A stretch of 64,000 bases of DNA, taken from the NCBI GenBank assembly GCA_029379385.1, contig CM055611.1:20096062-20160061 (forward strand). The letters are read 5' to 3'. A model generated the notes under the pieces. That model worked only from the letters and a program-made list of their open reading frames with translations. It did not search any database and was not told the DNA's origin. The stretch comes from Quillaja saponaria. Its lineage: Eukaryota > Streptophyta > Magnoliopsida > Fabales > Quillajaceae. Positions 23,803-35,324 of this stretch are shown piece by piece. Numbering within the stretch: position 1 is the first letter of the stretch; each line of letters starts with the position of its first letter. Both the position numbers and the translations under genes were made by a program.

Positions 23803-25210
23803 GGTTCTTGTTTACAGGTTTTGCTTATCTTCAAGAGTATAGAGAGAGGGTAAAAGAGAGAGATGAGGTTTCAAGTTTCAACCTTTTTCCTGTACAACTG
23901 AGGGAAGCAAAAGTAATTCAGACATCATTGAGTGGAACTGGGAGATAAATAATGGAGAAGTAGATTTCCAATAAGGCCCATAACAATATTTTATTACTAA
24001 ATTACATGGCTTACATTTCGAAGATTCCTCCATACATATACCATCCATTGTGCACTTTTCACAATCACCATTATAGTTCATTGGCTCTAGTTACCTCAAG
24101 AGTCTATCTCTGGCTTGCACTTTTCAACAAGGACAATAACCAAATGGTCTAGTTACATCCAATTGTCATTTGATGAATGCGAGTAGGGGATAATGAGAAA
24201 ATGAGTCTAAACTTTTTATAAGATTTAGCCATAACTATGAATAATGATAATAAAAAAACTTAATGTGAATGTTATAAATTAATTTTGTAAAAATTCATAT
24301 AACCAATCATGATAATTTAAAATTAAAATTGTTTTAGATCTTTAAGCAGTTGTCTAAATGAATAAACATTCCATTTGACTCTTGAAACCTTCTTATTTTC
24401 TTTACAACGTACTTCTTTTTTATTTGAACACTCACAATAATTAGTTAAAAGTTATAAGGGGTTTATTAAAATTACAGATATAAAAACAAAAATTTAAGTT
24501 AATGACAAAAAGAAGTTCTAATTTTTATTTTTTTTTACTTAGAATAATAAGATTAGACTACTGAATACGAACATCTTCGTTAATAAAAAAAATAGAATAG
24601 AAAGAAGGGAATATCAAGTCTTTATAATTTCCCTTTTCCCTTTCCTAAACGTTTTCTTTTATTCTTTGGTATGTTCTGGTGGTGGATAGCTGTTGCTATG
24701 CTTTAAATTTCCAGCAAGTTTCAATCTGCTTTTGATGCATAATTGTGTTAGGTGTTTTAGCATTCTTACCTACTGATGCATATGTTTTGATGTTGGTACA
24801 AAAATCTTGTGAAAGTTTGGTCATACTTGGCAATTCTAGAGTTTATACTCTAGAACTGATAAATGCATGAACATCTGGATGATCCTTATCTAGGGCATGA
24901 AACTATCAATCTACACTTGTCACAATCATGAGTTTATACTCCAGAATAACATTTCTTTGATTCAGTCACATGTACACGTATTTTACATTATACAATTTCA
25001 CTAAACATGACAAGCCTTGCAAAGCAAATGAAGACACACATTGATTGCGACAAGAAACAAATGGTAAATTATTTACAAAAACAGGAATGCATCAGATTGA
25101 GGCTGGGAAACTTTTTCCCTACCCAACAAACATGTTCAGTCCTTGCAATTGAGGTGTATTAACAGAACTACAACATTATGTACAGATTAAATACTAAGTT
25201 TACAGTACAG

Positions 25211-28200
25211 CTATGGATCTGCTTTACCGGCCACCTGTTCATCACCTGAGTCAGATTCATCTTCACTGAGCTCCTCATCACTAGATTCCTCTTCCATGGC
25301 ATCTCCGATATCTTCGGGCTTCGCATACTTCTCACAGTATACTAAACAATGAAACAAAGCATCCATATAGCAATAAACAGGTAAATCATCAGTTTGCAAA
25401 ATCACAAAGCAGAAAGAATACTACAATTGGGTATCAAAAGCACACAAGTGTATAAAACTTTTGCAGTGAAGTAAAATGCCACTTTACCAAAATAAACAAC
25501 ATAGACAAATGATGAGTTTTAGAACTCTGTAGAACACAGCAGGGCATGCAGCTCGTTACAATACATGACAAACACACTGATTGATGAGTTGCCTAAATAA
25601 CTTCAGTTGCCAAGGTAGAGGAGAGTGGATGGAAGAGTGCATATCCTTATTTGCATGTTATGGTTTTTGTGATATCTCGTGGTTAAGGGTATTGGAGCTT
25701 TGTTTCATTAGGGGTAAAAACAATACAAAGATATCATTTCTAGCGAAGTTAGAACATGGGCAGAGAACATATGAACCCACAAGTTATAATTCCTAAGCAA
25801 ATGTGGACAGAAATCATAGTCTCCTCTCTCAGGTAAATTGAGGAAATAACGAATTATTGTTTTTTTATTTATTTTTTGATAAGTGAAGAATAGGAAAGGA
25901 AGTGACCTGCTATTTATTCAGTGCATACTCTTAAACCTCCCAGATGTTATCGCATACAAGAAAAGAGATGCAGGTTCACACAACTCTCTCTGTCTGCTAA
26001 AGAATATACATTGAGAGAGTATACTCCCTCCGTCAATTGAGTATGTCTTCCTTAGTTTCTAATATATCCCAAATTACATGTCTAGGCAAAGCATTAATTG
26101 CTTCATTTTCCTATAGTGTCCCTCAATGAAATCTTTGGGAGAATAACACAATATGTTTGGTGGCACTATATTTACCTAATCCTCCTTAACCTGTGTAGTG
26201 AAGCAAGACAATTTAGTGAGATGAGGAGTAGTACACATAGTCAAGAAAAATATGTCCAAATGTTGCAAGAATTGATTATAGTTGTGCGAGACCTTGTTTT
26301 CTTCCTATGGCCAAAGTGCATTATTAATAGCCTTGCAAACCAGAATCTTATTTTTTGATCCCCACCCCAACAAGGAACTAATACGCTGCTAATTGAAATT
26401 GTGAATCAAGTTTTTATTTTGTGATATGACCTATCTTGGCTTTTAGTAGAGTTAAAAGGCGTGAAACATAGAGATCTGATATGGTGGCAAACTGAGGGTG
26501 AAGGGAATATTATTACAGTCCAGACAATGTTGATTGTCCATTTTCCAGCACTCCAAGTCATCATACTAAATATTTTTAACTGACTCCGCATTCTGCTAAG
26601 AACACTATTTTTATGAAAGAAGGCAGTCTCTACTCTCCAAGAATTGATGACAGGAAACACATAAGATTTCCAGTATAACCCCATTTTTCCCATCCTCTGC
26701 TTTGTGGTTTATATGTATGTCTAGGTATAACCCTACTAACAACAAAAGACTTCAGAAATTCACCCCATCTGCAGGATGCCTAATAGCATTCCAAGCACCA
26801 TAACAATAGTAAGCACTACAATTGGACATGGTCACATCACATAATCTCAACACAAAAGCAGAACCGTGTCCTAGATTGGAAGAAAGTATACAAGCCTATA
26901 ATCGTGGGCCAAAGCCACAAACATTCACTAATCAAGGAATATTCAAGAACAAACATCTAAGAAAAATCAATACCTTTGACTCTTTGATCATAAGCAGCTC
27001 GATCACGAATCATTAAAGCTGCAGCTTCTCCATTCAAAGGGTCGGAAGGATTGGGATACAGAAGAAGTTGTGGTATGAAAACTTCAAACACATTAACAAG
27101 ATCTGAGAAATATAAACACCAAACATGTGACAATGAGACCAACAAGTCTAACCTGGAACCATGAATTTGATAAGTAGGCCTAATGAACATTATTACCAAA
27201 CATGGGGCTCCAGGTTTGATTGATGACATCTAAACAAACTGAACCTGACCTGAAATCATTGTCACCCTATAAAGGTCAGAAATCACTCCTTTTCTCTTTA
27301 CATTAGTCAATAAGGTAAACTATCCAATGAAGAGTTTAATACTAAACACGAAATCTTACATCTCATCAACATTTGGGTGGTAGATCTTATTGATGAAGCC
27401 TATTGAAGGCGATTTATAAGGATAAGCATCTGGTAGCTCAACTCTTATTCTCCAAATACCGTGTTGGTAAGGACCTGCCAGAACCCATTATACGGAGGAA
27501 AACCAAGATTAAGGTAAAAGACAACCAAAAGAAGAAGGAACATAAACAAAAATACCCAGTTCCTATCTAGCAGCAAGAGTAAATCAGCTTCTGTAATGAT
27601 ATACTAGTTACCAAAAGACATTAATCCAATGTTAATATTGGGTTTTAAATGAAATTACTACTATATTCAGAACGATGAAGACCCAGCAAACTGAAATTGC
27701 TTTGAAAACCATAAAATAGCACACTATAGGTATCCAAAAATAGCATAGGGGAATCAAATTAAAGTAAACAAATAAAAAAGCATAAACAAGAATCATATTA
27801 AAGGGAAACAGGAAAACCTTATGTGGTTGATATTAAGTATAATTTATTTACTACGTATCCAATTTTTAATCTACAGCTACCAACATCTATAACTAGTCAA
27901 CATATCTAAATCCAAAAAGGTAAAAGAAGAAAAATAGTGAATACCCATTAATCATTATACAACAACAACCCTAACCAGCTCAATATTTCAATTATTGTCA
28001 AGCATAGAAAATACAAACATATCCTAATATAGAAGATTTACTTTCTTTGGGTCCATGGAAATGTACATAGAATTCTTGCATTCCATCATTAATCATCTCC
28101 ACCTTGTAATCCCTCATCATCCTAGAAAAACCCAATACCAAAGAAGCCACAGTTAAAATTAACAGAAAAAATTATGAAAAAAGAAAAGAAATTTAAGATA

Positions 28201-28275
28201 AAAAAAATAGAGAAGGAATTAGAGGATTAACAGTTTCATCAAGTCCATCTCCCGGCGCTTGCTTGGGGAAGACAT
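25211..28275 (-). CDS. UBC6: Ubiquitin-conjugating enzyme E2, UBE2H/UBC4-5-6 type, copy 2
   Basis: Tandem paralogue of the gene at 20673-23802 with the same six-exon structure. Exons in coding order: 28232-28275, 28042-28121, 27360-27474, 27197-27249, 26974-27102, 25211-25341. Each has exactly the same length as in copy 1, giving 183 residues. Catalytic Cys85 is kept in [13 protein letters not shown], and the next segment [18 protein letters not shown] is closer to the usual family sequence than copy 1. Differences include MMRDYK for MMSDYK, and Val instead of Glu at the last junction ([15 protein letters not shown]). The acidic tail and AGKADP ending are unchanged. Both genes look functional. 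Regulatory divergence cannot be judged, though the 5' flanks differ by a 230-bp indel. Confidence 0.9.
26034..26228. mobile_element. Stowaway-like MITE in last intron of UBC6 copy 2
   Basis: Counterpart of the element at 21470-21673, with the same ctccctccgtc left end and gatgaggag right end bounded by TA. Its presence at the same site in both copies shows it inserted before the segmental duplication. Confidence 0.5.
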
Positions 28276-30125
28276 GGTATTGTTTACAGGTTTTGCTTAT
28301 CTTCAGAGTATAGAGAGAGAGGAAAAGAGAGAGATGAAGTTTCAAGTTTCAACCCTTTTTCTTGAACAACTGAAGGAAGCAAAAATGGTTCAGACATCAA
28401 TGGGTGGAACTAGGCGATAAATAATGGAGAAGTAGATTTCCAATAAGGCCCATAACAATATTTTATTACGAAATTACGTGGCTTGCATTACCAAGATTCG
28501 TCCATGTATACCATCCATTGTGCACTTTTGACAATCACTACACCCACCTCCTTATTTATAGTTCATTGGCTCTAGTTACCTCAAGAGTCTATCTGGCTTG
28601 CACTTTTCAACAAGGACAATAACCAAATGGTCTAGTTACATCCAATTGTCATTTGATGAATGCAAGTGATTAGGGGATTATGAGAAAATAAATGTCTAAA
28701 CTTCTTAAAAGATTTAGCCATAACTAGGAATAATAATAAATAAATAAAAACTAATGTGAATGTTATCAATTAATTTTATAAAAATTTATATAACCTATCA
28801 CAATAATTTAAAATTTAAATTTATTGTTGTTGTTGTTTTAGTTCTTTAAAAGTTCATTAAAAATTTGCATTAGCTATTTTTAATTATTTTTTAACTCTTT
28901 GCACTTTTAATTTTTCTTTTGTTGGGTTCTCTAATTCTAGCCATCACAAGACTTACCAAAAGAATTCAGAAAAGCCAACCTTAACGTCTCCAAGTTGCCT
29001 TCTTCATATACATCAACGAATTGATTAATATGAATTTCAATAGTTGTTGGTCAATCTTTCTATAGTTTATTCTGATTTAAGTAGTTGTCCAAATGAATAA
29101 ACATTCCATTTAACTCTTGAAATCTTCTTATTATCCTTACAATGTCCTAAATTTTTATTTGAACACACAATTAGTTAAAAGTTGAAAGGGGTTTAATTAA
29201 AATTACTTTATATAAATATAAAAAATTAAGTTAATGACAAATAGAAGTTCTAATTTTTTTTTTTTTTTTTTTGAATAGAATTTTGAATAGAATAATAAGA
29301 TTAGACTATACGAAGATCTTCATTAATAATAAATAAAAAAAATAGAATAAAGGGGATAATGACTCTTTTTCTAACGGCCGAAACCCTAATTCTCTTTCAG
29401 CTCTAATTCTAATGCTCATAATTAAGGCAGTCGTAGTACGAAAATCTTACTCGCCTTGTTGTTTTGGACAACTTGACATCTTTGACTCCTAATAACCTAA
29501 TAGAAGGCAGGCAAGATAGGTAGGTAGCTTGCTTTTTTAGTGGGTGAAGCACATTTATGTAGGCTTCGTCTGGCATTGAATTTCTGGTGCCCTTTCACGT
29601 AAAGGATCCAAATCAACCTTCCTTTTTCTTCTTCACCAATCAAATCCACAGCTATTTTCAATCTCATGAAGTAAAGCTTGCTTTTCATGGGTTTGGAATA
29701 AGTGTAAATGTTTTTTTTCATAAACCATATATATATATATATACTATTTTTTGTGATACATATTTTACATGAATCGTATTTATAATATTTAAATATATAT
29801 ATATTTATTAATAATTATTATCGAGATCTTAGTTCAATTAATTATTTATTCTCTTATTTTTAATATCGAGTTCAAACACTCTTAATGTATCAAAAAAAAT
29901 AAAATTCATCAACAATTAATGTATACATATAATAGTAAAAGCTCTTATGACATTTAAGTAATTTTTTCTTTTTTTAACAACAATATATAATTATAAAAAT
30001 TATCCTCTAAATGGAAAGAAGCAATAAAAATGGTTAAGGAGGGCCTGAGCCATCAGAACCGGTACTTGCAAGTGTACGTTAATATTTGCCATTAGTTTTG
30101 GGGAGCCATAAAGTCTAAAGAGATA

Positions 30126-31036
30126 GGCCCCGTTTGGTTACGTGGCAGACCAAATGGGTGGCGCCGTGTCCCCTGTAGTATAACTACCCCAGGCTGGCCG
30201 CGCCGCAACATTGCTTTGTCATTTTGCCCTTTCCTTTTGTTATAATTTATACCTTATCACTAACCTAATTTACCAAAATACTCTAAAAATTTATACCAAA
30301 TTCCCAAGTGTGTTCCTCCTAAGAAAATTTCTGTTGGTGGTGGCCAACAGTCAAATAATTTGAATTTTTTCTATAAAAAAATAATCTGCCAACGGGCAGA
30401 AAATTTATTTATTTAATTTTTTTCCTAACTCTCCCCATTCACACAACAAATCAGATTAATGATAAGTCACATTATATAAGTCAGATTGTAAAAGTCAGAT
30501 CGGTCATAAACCAAATATGTGTTTGGTATGCATATTGCAAATAAGTCATATATGTGTTTAGTATGTAAATTGTAAAAATCAGTTTAGATATATAATTATC
30601 ATTAAGGACATACATAATAATGATATTTCATTTACATGTTATATAAATTATTTTAATATTATTTAGTTATTAGTAAAATATTTTTATGCATGTTATATTA
30701 TCAAATAATGAATTGCAATAATAACTATATGAATATCATATTACATAACAGTATTACATAATATAATAAAGTACATAAATAAAATAATTTAATTTTTTAA
30801 TCAAAAAGAATTTGAGAGAGAATTGAATTAGGGAGGACTGTTAATATATAAAAAGATAAAGGGTAAATTAAACAGTAATAGTGTCACATGCAAACTAAAA
30901 TGCTAAAAGCTCATCTACAGCTATTATTGCCGATTGAAAAATTTCTCCGATTTAGAAAAATCAAACGCTCCCAATTCACTAAATTAGACTTATCAATCGA
31001 CAATCGGACTTTACAATCCCCATACCAAACGAGCTC
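30126..31036. mobile_element. Possible non-autonomous hAT-like element
   Basis: The left end ggccccgtttggtt faces a right end that reads gagctcgtttggtatg on the other strand. Such cgtttggt termini are common in plant hAT-type MITEs. There is no coding capacity and no clear 8-bp target duplication, so the boundaries and the call are weak. A similar terminus (taccaaacacaccc) at about 31760 may be an alternative right end. Confidence 0.3.
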
Positions 31037-31319
31037 TAAGTTGATTTTCTTTTTCAAAAACTCCCCTTTTTTTAGGTATTATAATATATTTTCGCATTTA
31101 TTGTTCTCTTTAAAAGATTTTAGTATATTTTGTTATTTTGTTTTGTAAATATATTTTGGAAATTAACTTTTCCCATATTTAATTTATTATCAAATATATT
31201 ATTAATATATTACCAAATTGAATTTTATTTTTTAATTTGATTTTGGAAATTACCTTTCACTTTATTTAATTTTTTTAATTGTGCTATTATGAAATTGTAA
31301 TTTGTTTTTTTAGTATTAT

Positions 31320-31347
31320 TTTGTAATTTGTAATTTGTAATTTGTAA
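31320..31347. repeat. Heptanucleotide microsatellite (TTTGTAA)4
   Basis: Four perfect head-to-tail copies of tttgtaa in AT-rich intergenic DNA. Confidence 0.85.
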
Positions 31348-31594
31348 TTTTAATTGTCAATTTAATTGAAGGTATAATTTTTAATTAAGTTTGTTATTTA
31401 CAATAAAATTATATATTTAATTTTAATTACATTTAATCTCAATTAAAAATAAAAACTAAATAAAAATAAATTTACTTTCAATTAAATATGAAACCTGAAT
31501 AAAAAATAAACCGACTTAATTAATTTGTACAAAAAAATAGTTTAAATGTCTTTTTAATAATTTTTGCACAAGACAGTTTCTCTAACCACAGTTT

Positions 31595-31684
31595 GAGATC
31601 CATGACTTTTCGAATCATTCATTCGAACAGATAACACTTGAGACCATGACTTTTCGATCATTCAGTTCGAACATATAACACTTT
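31595..31684. repeat. 45-bp tandem duplication
   Basis: Two adjacent copies beginning gagatccatgacttttcga and gagaccatgacttttcgat, both ending ataacactt. They are followed by several overlapping ccatgg-containing phrases. Non-coding. Confidence 0.7.
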
Positions 31685-33183
31685 TGAAATAACTTCTTTA
31701 ACCATGGCCTCTAAACTTTCTGACCATGGCTTCAAACCATGGTCTCTGCTTTACTATCATACCAAACACACCCATAATGGAACAACTTTTTTGGTTTGTG
31801 TATGTAGAAAATTAACTTTCTCGGTTTCTCACTCCTCCTATCTCATCCATGTAATACTTGGCAGATATGTTGAAGTGAAAGGTTGGTCTTTGATCATGCA
31901 TCCTTTGTGGAGACATAATCCACATGATAATGCATGCTGTGATAGCATATCATGCATCTATCTCGAATTTGCATGATTTCTTATTTTAAATATGATTGTC
32001 TTATGGAAATGTATTTAGTACAATATATATTATTTATTTCTAACTATTATTGCTTTTGAGATATGTTATTTTTGAAAGAAAAAGAGAAGACTGTGACCAT
32101 CTTAGTCTTGAGATGTTATTTTGAGTTATTGGAGGAGGTTAAATTTAGCAGGAAACAAAAAGTTATAATTGTATGGTTAGTATCAATTCAAAAAAGGAGG
32201 TAGATCAATGGATATTCAGTGTGTAACTAACCAAGCAAGTAATGCTGATAGGTTGACCCAGCAGATGAACAAGCGTCTTTAAATATTTTTTACTTTATAG
32301 TATTAAAAAAATTTAGTTCATAAATAATGAGGAGAATTAAAAATTATTATAATTATTAGTAATTTACTAAGAGAAATTCAATCTTAATTAATATTGAAAT
32401 AAAATTATTAAATTATTATAGATTGATTAATATTGAGAAAAATTAGTAAAAAAAGATGTCAATAGTCCTAAAATAATTATAATTGTATTGATATTAAAAA
32501 GGAGAAGAAATAGAAAAAAATAATAATTTATTTAAAACAAAAGAATAATTAACATAATTATATAAAATAAAAACTTTCAAAGATATTTAAGGAAATCAGG
32601 CCAAATTAGCCTTAGTCTCATTAAAGTGTCACATTTATTTTAATTTTATTCTAAAAATATATATTTCGACTAATTTCATTTTAATATTTTTCCTCAAACT
32701 AACGCTATATTTTTTTTAAAATAATTATTTGGCTTTAAAAAATATATATATTCTATGCTACAATGTGCTACATTATCATAAAATTAAATTAAATTCTCTC
32801 CCCTCTTTCTTTCACTGGTCACTACCCTCATGCGTATTCTCTCTCTAAAATAAATTTATTGAAACTTGTGATGATTTGAGCATATTGAATAATTAATGAA
32901 ATTATCTTAATTATTGTTTTCTTAATAATTTATAAATGATGAATAAAATAAAAAAACTAACAAGAGGTATTATATTTTTATGAATTTTTAGATTTTTAAA
33001 AAAAGATAAAAGCAAAAGGAATAAAAGAGGGTGAGACTGCAAATGAAAATACTTTCAGAAAAAAATTTACAAAAAAAATAAAAAATAAAAAAATACTTTA
33101 ATAACAATATACTTCAATTTATTTTAGAGAAAATTACACTCATCTTTTTTGAAATTTGCTAAAATGACACTCTAATTTAAAAT

Positions 33184-33564
33184 TTAGATAAAATGACACT
33201 TCTCTTTTAAATTGGATGAAACTAACGATTTTAGTGATTAATTTTTTTTAGTGTCAAATCGTATCAATTTTATCTCAAAATTATTTAAAAGCCCCATGAA
33301 ATTTTTTATATAAAAATATATATTAGGTTAATCTTTATTTTTTTTATAATTTTATAAGTAAGTAAAATGAAATATTAGATAAAATGACACTTCTCTTTTA
33401 AATTGGATGAAACTAACGATTTTAGTGATTAATTTTTTTTAGTGTCAAATCGTATCAATTTTATCTCAAAATTATTTAAAAGCCCCATGAAATTTTTTAT
33501 ATAAAAATATATATTAGGTTAATCTTTATTTTTTTATAATTTTATAAGTAAGTAAAATGAAATA
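33184..33564. repeat. Recent 191-bp tandem duplication
   Basis: The block starting ttagataaaatgacac at 33184 repeats at 33375, and ttagat recurs at 33565. The units are 191 and 190 bp and nearly identical, differing by one T in a T run, so the duplication is young or the array is homogenised. The sequence is AT-rich and non-coding. Confidence 0.9.
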
Positions 33565-35324
33565 TTAGATCAAATTTTAATTTTTTTTAACCTTTTCTTC
33601 GTGATATGAACTCTAAAAATATGAATGTATATTAAATTTTACTTGTATAATTATGACATAGCATATTTAATTATAAAAATTATGACATGTTTTATTAATA
33701 CTTTCACACATTTAGTACAATAAAATTACATAACAAAAATTACTCCAATTATATTTGCTAACAAAAGAGTGCATGAGGAGAGACTGGAGGAACATCTTAC
33801 AAAATAATCTCTATTTCTACGTCACGTTCAAGACCAACATTAGTAAGATAAAATGCATAAGACTAATAAATCTTAATTTCAAATGTTATTTTCTAAATAA
33901 GTTTTAAACTTTAAATTGAAACATTTTATACTATTTTATCAATTTTTATAAAAAAGTTGTGCTTAAAATATAAATTAAGAAGATAATTTTTTTTTAAATA
34001 ATCTGAATTTTGTAAATAAATAAAGGTATGATATAGTCATTAATTAATGAACCATACCTCTAAAGTTATTAAGATTTTCTTTTCCTCTTCTTTCATATTT
34101 TATTCTAAAAAAATTAAAAGAAATGCAATTAACATAACAAATTACCATTCAAAAAATAAAAAGTTGAAGAGAATATAAAAAAATTGAAATACTTATAACT
34201 CATTTGAATAACATGACAGAGCTTTTCAGTAATTTGGAAATAATGTTAATACTTTTAACAATTTTCTCAAAAATATTTATTGACACTAATAATTTTACTA
34301 TTAATTTTTCATTTGAGGAGTGTCATTTTTTTGTAAATTTTAGACTTGAATGTTACTTCAATAAACCACGAGAGGTAAATATAATTTACTCTTTATATTA
34401 TAACTCAACACACATATAATAAAAATATTATATTTATGAACAATTTCAATTCAAAATGCTACCAATGTGACATTCAAAACATTTTGAATTTTGAAAGTTG
34501 AGACGAAATTGATAATAAAAAAAGTACTTTTAAATTCAAATTGATAAAATATAATGTTTTAAAACCAAAAAACTATATATTATTTGACCTTAAATTATTC
34601 AGTACCTCCCCGTTGGACCAAGAAAAAACACTCATCACATGCATGAAAATATGAAATATCTAAAGACTAAACAGCAAGTAAAAACAGACAAGAAACTAAT
34701 CATAAAACAAACTAAAAGATGAAACTCCAAATAACTGAGCAAACAAATTTGTGTATCTTGTTGAATAACCCTCATCAGAAAAGTAAATTGCATGTATCAT
34801 GATATGGAAAACTAAAATCTGAATTACAGTGTGCTTATGTTTTTTTAATAATCTCTACTAAACGCTTTTGCCCTCTAATCCTAAGCCTTCTGTTTAAGTA
34901 ATCCTTGCTGTCAACAATCAAGAAATGTAAAGATGTGCAATACAAAGTACCTGTTGCTGCTTAACATTATGAAGACTGGAAGTATATCACAAAATTTGGA
35001 AGCTGCTAAACTTCAACAGCTCATAAGTTGCACAAACCTGAACCAGTAGCTGTTTCCACCACCGCAGTTGTCATATTTACCTTTTAAATGCTCCCTAAAA
35101 CAGAACGATCATGTAAGTCCCAGCTTTTTTCTCTTCCAAAATCTGATGATTTTCTGTACTCAAATACAAGAAGAGATATGTCGATCGGTATTAATATTTG
35201 CAGGGAAAAATGGAACAAAGCTGTCAGACTTGATATTCTCAACAAAGCATTTTTAACGAACATTTAGTTGCTATCTGGATATTGTCTGTGGTTTTTTACG
35301 AGAAGCTTAGTAGTTAGGTGATTT

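Larger units (their letters stand above)
19300..24630. repeat. Tandem segmental duplication, unit 1 (with UBC6 copy 1)
   Basis: Direct repeat of the unit at 24635-29360. Similarity covers the 3' flank, all six exons and five introns of the UBC6 gene, and its 5' flank up to about 24630, where the next unit begins. Examples are tgatgcatatgttttgatg at 20251 and 24774, and ttccaataaggcccataac in both upstream flanks. Unit 1 has an extra insertion of about 820 bp (19361-20179). Edges are approximate. Confidence 0.85.
24635..29360. repeat. Tandem segmental duplication, unit 2 (with UBC6 copy 2)
   Basis: Second copy in direct orientation of the unit at 19300-24630, abutting it at about 24630-24635. 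It lacks the 820-bp insertion of unit 1 but has about 230 bp extra in the gene's 5' flank (about 28855-29085), absent from unit 1 at about 24340. Small indels and substitutions are scattered through introns and flanks, while all exons keep identical lengths. Confidence 0.85.
29361..35324. other. Intergenic region between the UBC6 pair and ARID1
   Basis: Very AT-rich with no convincing gene. It contains a possible transposon with inverted ends at 30126-31036 and short tandem repeats at 31320, 31595 and 33184, listed separately. The rest is low-complexity A+T, including a T run at about 29257-29272. Confidence 0.55.

Noticed and set aside
21027..25796. Matching 71-codon open frames at 21027 and 25581 in both UBC6 introns
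   Set aside because: They are similar only because the units are duplicated. They sit in an intron on the opposite strand, and the sequence is not protein-like.
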